Assembly (NCBI GenBank): GCA_004369045.1
Contig: ML213519.1
Location: forward strand, 162,150-226,149
Length of the DNA: 64,000 nt
Origin: Heliocybe sulcata
Taxonomy: Eukaryota; Basidiomycota; Agaricomycetes; Gloeophyllales; Gloeophyllaceae
Direction of reading: 5' to 3'
Shown here: positions 1 through 12,240 of the stretch, piece after piece
Layout of the letters: each line of letters begins with the position of its first letter
Numbering within the stretch: the stretch's first letter is position 1
Translations under genes and position numbers: made by a program
The notes under the pieces: model-generated
The model's input: the letters and a program-made list of their open reading frames with translations, nothing else
What the model was told of the DNA's origin: nothing
Databases searched by the model: none

Positions 1-1061
1 ACACCGCGCACGAATTCCTTCCTCAGCGGGCCCAGGATCTTCTTCGGAGTGGCTTGAATCGGCTCTTCAAGCCGACCTGTCAGCAAAACTGGCTGCTCGA
101 TAACATACCCAAGCTGCGCGAAGCGATTCAGGCCCCAGCTGAGTACCTCGCCACCCGCAGTTAGCGCAAGCGTGTGGTCCTGCCCGAGTGCAACAGACAC
201 GATGGTGTGGTTGAAGTGCGGGATCGTCGTGGGGCTGAATTGAGTATGCTGACCGGGTCCGAGACGTCCGCCGCTGCCAAACCCGCAGGCACGCAGGTTG
301 TTCCGTGACTCGTCGGTGACCACGACGGTATGCAGACGGGACATTTGCACTTGTCGGACGTGGATGGGGGAGAGGGTGTGCGCAAGGGATGGGGTATCGT
401 CGGAGCGGAGGATGACTTGTTCAGGGTAGGCGCGGTCGTTGCTATCACCGAGGCCTAGCGTAGCATTGCTGTAAAATGTTGTCAGAGGAGAGAGAGAACC
501 CGAAGGATGCCTACGCACCGATTCGCACCCCACGTAAATAGTTCCAACTGGCTCACCTCCGTCAGGCCCGGCTTTGTATCCTCGACCGTCGAGTTGTACA
601 GATCAAACGCAGTGTATCCCTCCAGGTCCTTCAGCGACGTGTCCGTGTCCGAACGTTGCAGCAACAGAATTCTGAAAACCGTTCAGCTCCCGCCACTCAT
701 TCGAAACACGGCGCACGCACGCAGAAGCCAAGTTGCCATGGTACAGCGCCCGGTGCAGCGCCGTCCAATGACTCTCCGTATCCTGCAAATTCACATTGAT
801 CGCCGGGTGCGCGAGGAGCATCCGAACGTATTCGGGCGCGCTCGCCTCCTGGCTCGCGCACGTCAGGTGCAGGACCGTCCTGCCCTGCGCGTCTCTTGCA
901 TTCACTTCAGCGGCCATAATCTCCTTCAGCGAGCTACCCCTGTGACTCCAGGACCGCCCCCCGCTGGGGCTCGAGGTTGGTGCGGGCCCGCTGCTGCCAT
1001 CGAGCAGGCGCCGGAAGGCCTGCTGGTTTCTGAGGTGGAAGTAGACATGGAGAAGGCTCAT
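1..1061 (-). CDS. Ankyrin-RCC1 repeat protein (IBtk-like), 3' part outside the window
   Basis: The first Met of the open frame is at 1061, reading leftwards. The N-terminal part carries ankyrin-type repeats, with motifs such as GRTVLHLTCASQEA, YVRMLLAHPAINVNLQD and HWTALHRALYHGN, followed by LKDLEGYTAFDLYNSTVED. After a small intron near 480-520 the frame continues with RCC1-like motifs: ELFTWGANR, then TLGLGDSNDRAYPEQVI, and GQDHTLALTAGGEVLSWG near 100-180. Ankyrin repeats followed by an RCC1 propeller and usually BTB domains is the layout of the inhibitor-of-Bruton-kinase family, which is thought to serve as Cullin-3 substrate adaptors. The BTB part would lie beyond base 1 and is not visible, so the family call is inferred. 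The gene is cut only by the window edge. Confidence 0.75.
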
Positions 1062-2057
1062 ACGACGTTGGAGGCGGTCGACAGCGACCTGGAAGGAGTA
1101 CTAGTGTAGCTCCTTCGCTGGGCGTTGTCTTGGGTGCCGTGCTCTGACTCGGAGAGCACTGACGATTCTTCAGGTGCTTATAATACACCGATAAGATAGT
1201 TCGAGGCCGGAAGTTGGTGGAAGTTAACTAGACGAGGCTCTACGACGGGAAGAGATGTATAAGTTAAACTAAGGCGTCGAACAGTATCGGTCCTGAGGCG
1301 TATATATCCAGCTGAGTACCGGGGCGAACGTGGAGGGTGTAGCGCAGAGAGTGGGCGGCGCCTGCCATATCAGGCTGACTCGGTGCGGTCATATTCCAGT
1401 CATAGTCGCACGTTGCTGGATCAGAGTTGAAGAAGTTCAAATAAGGGTGCGACATGGAGGGCCTACGACGAGGTGCTAGAGGAGGAGCAGCCTAGTGTGG
1501 CAGGAGGGAGAGGGAAAGGGAGAGGAAGTAGTAGGAGGGAGGGGGAGAATGCTCGGAGTAAGACTAGGTCTGCACTCCTTGATCGCTGCTGCATGGACGG
1601 ATTAAGTCTCGGACTCGAAAGTACGCGGCTAATATGCATCAGGATATTATTCGTAGACAGTGCATTCTGAAAAGGTAGAATACAAAATCCAAATGGCATA
1701 TGAAGGTGAATAGACATGAGGCACGCCTCGTGCTTTTCCCCCTGTTTGATAATCCCTTCGAGCTTATGTCTCGTCATGCTAACGGAGACGTGCGAGCAAC
1801 ATCCTAGTGATCTGCATGTGAGGTAACCGGTCACTGAACCCACAGGATAGCATCTTGAAGTGTTTTGGAGGGAGTGGTCGGACGGAGCGTGTAAAACGAT
1901 GAGATCAAACCACGTCTTACATCTTGAGCACCATGTGAGGGTCCAATTCTGCAGATCTGCTAGAGAAAGGATGGTTCTGCAGGATGCACAGAAGTGTACG
2001 TCAATGAAATGAAAACAACATCTTCATACTGACTGAATGGGACGCACCTAGCCCCAG
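1062..2057. other. Intergenic stretch with no supported gene
   Basis: This 1-kb interval separates two minus-strand genes. It holds a 63-codon minus-strand frame (1264-1455) and a minus-strand frame at 1463-1843 whose C-terminal part is low-complexity, but neither shows a recognisable domain or exon chain. A purine-rich run at about 1480-1550 (repeated gga/gag units) is low-complexity sequence. Confidence 0.5.
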
Positions 2058-2276
2058 TTACTTGCTCTGGTGCTCCGCTCTCAACGCCTCATTTAGCTTC
2101 TGCAGCTGCACAGTGACGGTCATATCGCCCGTATTCGATGCCGTGCTGCGATTCTGGAAATCAGCCAGGAATTGATCCAAGCGGGCTTGGGTCTCTTCGG
2201 TCGATATGGGCCTTGAGAAAGAGGCTTGAATGCGCACAGGAGGGATGGTGATTTGGGCGTCCATTGGGAAATGCAA
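2058..2276 (-). CDS. Small conserved-looking hypothetical protein (about 68-72 aa)
   Basis: An open frame of 72 codons ends at a TAA at 2058-2060. Two Met codons are possible, at 2276 and 2264; the second gives a 68-aa protein starting MDAQITIPPVRI. The composition is ordinary for a folded or helical protein: a polar N-terminus, then a predicted helix around RPISTEETQARLDQFLADF and another around TVTVQLQKLNEALRAEHQSK. There is no signal peptide, membrane segment or metal-binding motif. I do not recognise the family. It could be a one-exon gene or the last exon of a larger one, since 2280-2450 upstream contains splice-like signals but no obvious coding exon. Confidence 0.45.
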   Translation of the reverse strand: MHFPMDAQITIPPVRIQASFSRPISTEETQARLDQFLADFQNRSTASNTGDMTVTVQLQKLNEALRAEHQSK

Positions 2277-2786
2277 AAACTATAGAAAGAGATGAGGAGG
2301 TGGGTTCGATATATTGAGTTTTCTTCCAAAACAAAAGGCAGCAGACGAGGGATTCAACTGTTGAGTCCTACATAAAGATAGCTTTAACTGTCAGCAAGAT
2401 AGAGATTACCCGAGCCTACTGTTACCTTTCAGCCAGCAGATCCTCTAGCGCAGGAGGAGACTGGGTTTCTGTCTTCGGCAGTTATTTGACAGCTGTCGAT
2501 TGCAATTCCTGCTGCACGCGAGCGAGTAGATTCACAGTTAAGCGGAGAATAGGGATCAGAAAATAAGTAACCGCTGAGTAGTGTCAGGACTCAGGACTGA
2601 GGGAGCCCGAGCGTGGCTGATGGATAAATGGATGTCATTAGATACGCCTGCCCTACACGCCTCATGTACACGTGACCGTGTCGCGTCTTCGCGTCGCGGG
2701 CGCCGTTCCCCGCAGCGTCAACATCACTACCGCCATCCTCTTCTGCGACATCTGGGACAACGACGCAGCCCTCTCAGCGGCCGGCC

Positions 2787-5574
2787 ATGTCAAAGACACC
2801 ACAAAGGGCTGTGCATTGGGCCCTCCAGGGCTCGCCTGTCGGGTCTCCGTTTACCGAGGGCTCTTCGACAGAATCGTTCTCGTCAGGCTCTAGCTTGCAG
2901 TTCATAAACGACCAGCTGATTTCTCATGGATTCACGCACTCGCCTGGATTATCGTTGGAGGCGCTGGCCAATATTGATGCAGAGAAGGTCGTGAAGTGCC
3001 TGCTTGCTATGCTCAGTCAACGAATCGTACGTTACTGTGCACGTTGATTTTTGAAGCCGCCAATAATATGCCTGCAATGTGTGATATGGTGATAGGAAGA
3101 TATGGCCCGCGCAGAAGACTTGACTACGAAATTACGGACACTATCTTATGACCATGAACGACTTCGGACGATGCATGCGGATGTGAAGGAGAGGGCTGCC
3201 AGTGCGGACAGAGAAGTTGAGACTTACAAGAGCCGCCTTGCGTGGGTGAACTGTTCATTATCTACTTGTTCGTTGACCCATTGACGCCTTTCTGTACGCA
3301 TGGCAATTGACAGTAACACCAACCGCGCATTGCAAACATCCGAAGCCGCACACAAATCAACGACTGCCGAACTCCAGCGCACTCGCTCAAGCCTTCAAAC
3401 CGTACGCGCCACCTACCAAGCCGAGATCAGGAAAAAAGAGAAGGAACTTGAGCGCACCGTCGAGAAATGGACAAAGTTATCTGATTCACAACTCAAGTTG
3501 GGTGCAGTCGCGAGTAGTATGACCATGCGATGCGCCAATGGCGCTGTGACTGGCGCGGGTATTATGGGCAAGGGCAAGGGATTTTTGGAAGTCGCTCTTG
3601 AGCAGGCGGAGAAGGCGGCCAAGGAGTTGAGGGATGAGAACTCTAAGCTGCGGGTCATGATTCTTGGCGCTGTGAACGAGATGCAGTCTGTTCTGCACCT
3701 GGCTAAGAGCATGGCTAGCCAGAGCGAGGAAGATGTGAGCAGAATTTTCTACTGGGCATTTCAGTTATTCACACCGACACAGCCCACGCCTTTGACCATG
3801 ACATCTCTCTTCCCTTTATCCCCCACTGGTGCCGCCAGCCAGAAGATGGACTCATTACTGAGCGCAATACGAGATTCCCTGACGTTACTCTCACAAAGTA
3901 CAGCATCCGCTCCTGCCAGCTCGACGTCAAGTGCCCAGACGAAGGTCGCATCCGAGGAAGAAGCGGAGCGACTGCACGGTATTATCGACGGACTGAAGAC
4001 AGAACTCGGTAAGTTCGAAGCATCGATCAGCGCACACCTTATATCAACATGCCTTGCCCAGAACGAGCTCGTGCCCAGTCATCCGAGCATACTGTCAAGA
4101 TTCAGCAGATGGTAGACAGGTACGCCGAAGACGAGCGGCTGCAAGGGGGGATGGCCGAGATGTCTATGGAGCTCATGACTGTTCCTATGCGGGATGAGGA
4201 GAAGGAGAGACTTGATAATCGGGCAAAGGACCTCGAGGATGAACGTAGGAAGTTCACGGAGGCGACTGTTCGGTTGGGGAAAGAGAGGGCTGCTCTAGAG
4301 GTCTGTATTGGGCGGCTTTCTTGTGGAGTCTTTCCTGATAGGTACACTTGCAGGCCGAGAAGATCAAGTTGCAGGAAGAGATGAGGTCGTGGCAGGTGCA
4401 GCAGATGCTGTCTGAGCTGCCGCCAACTCCCGGCAGTGTCGCTGCACGACCAACACCACCACCTGTTATTACGATGCGAAAACAGCCTCCCGAGGTCATC
4501 TCGGAGAAGAAGAAGGCGCATGTCGCTGCGCCTTCTCCCATGTTGCCGCGCAGAAGTAAGAGGCTCTCGAAATCTCCCGCCAAGTCCCCAAGGAAAGGAG
4601 GTATCAGCGTAGCAGTTGGCAAGGGCGCGAGTGCGAAGCGCGTCAGGGTGTCTAGGCGGTCTTCGTTGGGCGTCAGTCCGACGAAGGTGGTGCCCGCCTT
4701 TGAGACGGAGCTACTAGCTCCCCTACCGGCTCCGACGTTCAAGACGAGCCTGGTACCGAGCGAATCTGATCCTTTCTTGCTGCCTTCCGCGTTTGTGTTA
4801 CCTCCTCCGTCTCCATCGTCTACGCTCCCCCCTCCAGATCCTCTCCTAATGCCACGCTCCGCTGCAGCGGAAGACCATGCGATACCCACCACGACTTCAA
4901 GTGAGAAACCGTTCACGACCGAATCTTTGGCAAGCCAACCACCGAAAGCTGGGCCCAGCATATTCCCTCCATCCACACCAGCGAAGAATCTGTTCCCCGT
5001 CGCGAAGCCGTTCGCGAACCGCATGACGCACGCGTACTCGCCTGCGAAACCCAGCCCGCTCAGTCGAATCCTCATGCTAGGCGCTTCCCCGGAGAGCCCG
5101 AACGCCGGTCTATCGCCGCCCCTGGGAATTCTGAGAGAGGAAGACGAGGCGGATGAGCCGGAGCCACTGCGGGTGGAACAGGGCCTCACGCTCGCGCAGG
5201 AGCTGGGGGTGGAGGATGACGAGGAGAGTCCGCTGAGGGAGAAAGCGCCTGCGCAGAATGCGAACCCCGGTGCTTTGGCGAAGGGGAAGCAGAGGGCTGT
5301 TCCTGCAGTGAAGAGCCGTGGGCGGCCTGCTCCTGGTGCGCTTGAGAAGGAGAATAATGGCAAGCGTGCCAAGACAAGGGCAGCTCCGATGGCTTCTGTT
5401 GCTGTTAGTAGGGCTGGAATGACGACTAGGTCTTCGAAGATGGCCGCGAAACCTTCTGCACCGCCTACTTCCAAGTCAAGGGTCAAGCCAGCTGTGGGCA
5501 GGGGCGGTGGACCTCGTCGGGTCCCGATAGGGAGTGCAGAGGCTGCACCTGTCGGCCCTGGTTGGAAGGGCTAA
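2787..5574 (+). CDS. Msd1/SSX2IP-like (ADIP domain) microtubule-anchoring coiled-coil protein
   Basis: Six exons (2787-3026, 3096-3241, 3314-3734, 3783-4008, 4062-4300, 4354-5574) join in frame to about 830 aa. The N-terminus has the afadin/alpha-actinin-binding (ADIP) signature: FINDQLISHGF at residues 38-48, ALANIDAEKVVKCLLAMLSQ near 60-80, then RAEDLTTKLRTLSYDHERL. Long coiled-coil segments follow (KEKELERTVEKWTKL, VALEQAEKAAKELRDENSKL). The C-terminal half is disordered and basic, with the patch RRSKRLSKSPAKSPRKG and many Ser-Pro sites that suggest cell-cycle phosphorylation. ADIP proteins (fission yeast Msd1, human SSX2IP) anchor gamma-tubulin complexes and microtubule minus ends at spindle poles; that role is inferred from the family. 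The Met at 2787 opens the first conserved exon. Confidence 0.8.
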
Positions 5575-5787
5575 ACTCTCTGTGCTCTGGTATATTTATT
5601 GTAGTGTCCACGCGCCTTACACCTCGGATAATTCCCCTTGCTCTTGTTTTCGTCGCCATTCATCATCTGTCAGCATCAATTACAGTTCGGACACAAAAAG
5701 AGGAGACACTCTGTTCGTTGTATTATGGTACAATCATACTATGCGATACATCATGCCACGATTAGCCCAGTGTCCGTCAGCCCAAGG

Positions 5788-8339
<2,552 letters not shown>

Positions 8340-10022
8340 CGTAGTACCGACAGTCCGCTGTGGAGGGGAGGAAAGTAGAATGTGGTATGATAGACGAACG
8401 ACCCAAGAGCGAGACGGGTGAACCAGAAAATCACTGTACTCGTCCTGGGCTTTTTAAAACCAAACAGACGTCTGAATTACAGCTGAGAATCGGAGATAAC
8501 AGTACCTGTAATGCATGCTTTCTCAGCCGCCACATAGGAGCGCTCAGGGAAGCCGGTATATTCGGTGCATAACAATGATGAACGGAACGTGAAATACCTA
8601 TTTTCACTCGTGATTAGACTCTCTCCACATATTGGAACAGGAGTGGTGTACCGAATCGGAAATGAAATCGTGGTGACAGCCGAGGACGTCTCGAAAGAAA
8701 GCTTCGGATCCCTCACAGCGCATGCTGTTCACAGACAAGAGACAGCGCCACCGCGTCCGATCTGCTTCTCGAGGGCGCTTTCACCCTAGCTTGCTGTCGC
8801 TCTGAGGAAGTGGACTTAGAGCGGAAGCAAGCTTGCGCGAAATGCAGCACCACGAGTCAAGATCCATGTTGCCAGGCTGCTCTTTCGAATCCGCGTGTCT
8901 CAAACGCGTCATTGCAGGTACTTGAATGCGAGCAAGACAATCACTGGAGCACCCTCGTTATTGGCGAAGGCGTTAACCTCGGACTGAAAGTTATGACGTA
9001 CCCGGGCAGCAAGATCACGTAGAAGACAGATTTTGCCATGTGCTGGGCGGCTCTCAGGTAATCCTTGATAGGTTACATGTATCTGGTATGCCTCAAAGCA
9101 TAATCGAGGGAACCCAACAGGACGTGTTGATGCGCGTAGACAGCATCGATATCCACGCGGACTTAACGCGGGAACTGACTGGCGAGTTCGGAGAGAATGT
9201 TGGGCGAGGACCAGGGCACGGTGGCACTTTGGTGGGCCCCAGTAAGGCATCGCCGCTCTGCACCAGTGCACAGCGAGATGCGGGAGGATACGCAGTCTCC
9301 GAAAGTATTAGCTCACACAGATATGGGCATCACCCAGAAGAATCAGACGCACCTCGGTGAAGGCTTGTATGCGGAAAGGCGGTGCATGTGAATGTCACAC
9401 GGCAGCGTCGACAGGCGATAATCCTGCAGGGTAGTCACCATAAATTAAGTCCAATTTTGCCAAGATCGGATACGAGATGATATATTGACTGGAATTTCTA
9501 CAGCTTCGACCTCTTCCCTATTTGATCCTGGAATTGGTAGGGTCCTGCGTCATGTATGAGCGTGGGGCTTCCTACGGCAACGGAGCTTGGTCATGGAAAG
9601 GAGATTGTTGATCGAGTGAAGCATATTGTTTCCGGACATATCATTCCAGTCTGCTGGAGGGTCCTTCTTGTCCGCTTCTGTGGTGTTTAGAATCTCATTG
9701 GGGGAGCTTGCTCCCCCTTTTGTTACGCTAGGGGAGGCCAAAATCGTTAGTGCCGGCCAACCCTAGCGTAAGGTTAGAGCCACGTGGCGTGACCGCTTTC
9801 AGTGTGCTGCGTTCCCACACAATGCAGCGTAGCCACGTGGTGCATCCGGCCTTCACCCCCGAGCCCCGAGCCCCGGAAAACATGTAAATACACATAGCTT
9901 ACCCGTCCTTTTAGCTCTTGTGTGTCGGGGACTACTTCTTGCACTACCTCTGGAGATGAAGGAACTCTGGAGACATTTCCAGCTTGGGATGGTCTGAACA
10001 TTGAGTGCCTTTAAGACTGGCT
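8340..10022. other. Gene-poor interval before the assembly gap
   Basis: No complete gene is visible. A short coding-like minus-strand stretch at 9070-9235 reads PNILSELASQFPR, then an in-frame stop, then VDIDAVYAHQHVLLGSLDYA. I cannot assign it; it may be an eroded exon. A 10-bp inverted repeat lies at 9724-9770. The sequence next to the gap is simple and non-coding in appearance. Confidence 0.45.
9724..9770. repeat. Short inverted repeat (10-bp arms)
   Basis: tacgctaggg at 9724-9733 is the exact reverse complement of ccctagcgta at 9761-9770. Inside the arms is a second, shorter ggcc/ggcc symmetry, so the strand could fold into a hairpin. It may be a transposon-end remnant. No transposase or clear target-site duplication is visible. 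Confidence 0.5.
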
Positions 10023-10422
10023 NNNNNNNNNNNNNNNNNNNNNNNNNNNNNNNNNNNNNNNNNNNNNNNNNNNNNNNNNNNNNNNNNNNNNNNNNNNNNN
10101 NNNNNNNNNNNNNNNNNNNNNNNNNNNNNNNNNNNNNNNNNNNNNNNNNNNNNNNNNNNNNNNNNNNNNNNNNNNNNNNNNNNNNNNNNNNNNNNNNNNN
10201 NNNNNNNNNNNNNNNNNNNNNNNNNNNNNNNNNNNNNNNNNNNNNNNNNNNNNNNNNNNNNNNNNNNNNNNNNNNNNNNNNNNNNNNNNNNNNNNNNNNN
10301 NNNNNNNNNNNNNNNNNNNNNNNNNNNNNNNNNNNNNNNNNNNNNNNNNNNNNNNNNNNNNNNNNNNNNNNNNNNNNNNNNNNNNNNNNNNNNNNNNNNN
10401 NNNNNNNNNNNNNNNNNNNNNN
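10023..10422. other. Assembly gap (400 N)
   Basis: Exactly 400 consecutive N mark a scaffold gap of arbitrary or estimated size. The next gene's 3' end begins only 39 bases to the right, so the gap does not interrupt that gene, whose stop codon lies at 10462-10464. Confidence 0.99.
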
Positions 10423-10461
10423 AATATTCATTTGGAAACTGATTAGAATTGTGTAATGTAC

Positions 10462-12240
10462 TCAGATAAAATAAGCTCTCCCTGAAGTAGGTGGGAAACC
10501 CACATACAAGCCATATTCAATGTCGGCGAGGAGTCGCCGAATCATGTCACGAAGGACGTCGGTATGCACGACGCGTTGAGACGGCAGCATGTGTTCCCTC
10601 TGCCCAGGCGCGCAGCATGCCAGTTTATGCTTCGGCCAGTCACCTCGGAGGCAGTCTCTACTGCAGTACAAAGCCTGAGTGTCCTGTCAGTAGTCGCACA
10701 ATAAATAACGCAATATGCCTCACTATTTGGCACCTTGTACAGCGGGACAACTTAGGTAAATCCCGGCCTTCACGCTTGTCGCAGTTCGTGCCCTCACACA
10801 TCGCGTATAAAGCGCCTAGGTGCACCCCAATCTGGGCAACTCGTTCGACCTCCGTAGAATCCCGACTGTCTGTACCCTGGGCGATATACTCGTCAACAAA
10901 CCCATTCCACTCCTCTGCCAAGTGCTTTCCATCCTCCTTGGACCAGGCACGCCCGTTGGGCCTGCAATGAATAAGGTCGCATCAACATGCACACGAAAAA
11001 ATACATGTAATCACATGGGACATGCCCCTACTCGCTCTACGGCGTAGGCGAAAGCAGCATCGACCTGATTCTTCGGTACCAGATATTCCCGGAGGTAGTC
11101 CGTGACGGCTTTCCAGTATAGTTCGGGCGTCCTGGCAAGACCCTGCTTTACCTGAGCCATACTTCATGCCTTGCCAAATCCAAAACCACCGTATAGCTCC
11201 TCCAAATATCGAAGGCAGACGTCGAGCCTGAAAAATCCCATTGGCTCATTTGGGGACACAGCTCCCTCGGATCACCATAGCTTCGCTGGGTCGTAACCAG
11301 AGCTTGCTTGGGTTTGTACCATACCTCCTGGAACGATACATTCCGCTGTAAACGGCAGTTTCCGTGAAGCTTGCCAGAGACAGATCTGCATAGGAAGACT
11401 GACGGGTACGGTTTTGGTCCTAGGGCGTGACATTCGTCCAGTAGTTTCCCGGACCAGCATGGGCAGGGTTTAGCGGGCCGCACTGGATTGGAGTTCTTCC
11501 TGACTAATCCAAGAAAGCGAGTCTTGCTTCCTGTAGCAGTTAACCTGTTGACGGCTTGCAAGCCATCGGGACCGCGTCGCTCAGGATTAGCGCCATGTTC
11601 TAATAGGAGGGTGATAAGGTTCCAATGTTCGACCTTGCAGGCTAAATCCAGAGGAGCATAATCGCCATCGGTCTTGTTGACGTCTGCATGCTGTTCGATG
11701 ATCAACTTGCACACCCAGGCAATACGGATGACTCTGCGCTTTGACCTGTGATAGTCCTCGGACCGTGATAGCTGTGCAGGACACTCGGCCGCCACTGCCG
11801 TAAGTACGACCAGATGCGTCAGACCCAGGACAAGAGGCGTCGTGAGCTCTGTATCTGGGTAGTCAATGCAAGCTCCCAGTCTTATCATTTCCAGCGCCAG
11901 CGACGGCTCGCCCTGCTGAGCAGCTGCACGGAGAAGTGTCTGTCCCTTTTCGCCCAGCCTGAGTGCGCAAGCCCGTGTTGGCACCAATGTAGCTATGTTG
12001 ATCATCACATCGGGAGGCATCCCCTTGGCACTAGGAAGCTTGACGAGTTCCAGACGGACTTCGTTGAATGCAGGCTGTAGTTAAGCGGAGTGACCGATGT
12101 CGAGCTCTTCATCACCTTCCAGCTTTTGTAGCAGCTTCGAGGGTATAAGGGGCCTGTTGAGAGGAGAAGGCATTGATGTGGCCACGACGTAGGAGGCGAA
12201 TATCTATCGTGGCACAAGCGTGGCAACCGTCGGAGATAGA
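10462..12240 (-). pseudogene. Ankyrin-MYND finger protein gene, apparently broken
   Basis: On the minus strand, ankyrin-like repeats (GQTLLRAAAQQGEPSLALEM, VNKTDGDYAPLDLACKVEHW, LITLLLEHGANPERRG) span about 11560-12070. A Cys-rich linker follows (RPAKPCPCWSGKLLDECHAL). The C-terminal exon pair, split by a 49-nt intron at 10675-10723, holds a MYND zinc finger: CEGTNCDKREG, LSRCTRCQ, then LYCSRDCLRGDWPKHKLAC. The layout matches a large basidiomycete family of ankyrin-MYND proteins of unknown partner. The open frame stops after ARHEVWLR at 11148, while QGLARTPELYWKAVTDYLRE continues in another frame at 11130-11030. The next exon (DGKHLAEEWNGFVDEY) again needs a phase that the visible donors do not give. 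I read this as two or more indels, that is, a decayed gene or sequencing errors beside the gap. Confidence 0.6.

Noticed and set aside
1264-1455. 63-codon minus-strand frame considered as a pheromone precursor
   Set aside because: Mating pheromone precursors end in a CaaX box; this one ends DALV without Cys.
4254-5486. 410-codon minus-strand frame opposite the Msd1-like gene
   Set aside because: It is the antisense shadow of the GC-rich last exon; composition (Gly/Ser/Phe-rich) follows from the sense codons.
9853-10456. Frames running through the N block
   Set aside because: They contain only unknown residues across the assembly gap and carry no information.
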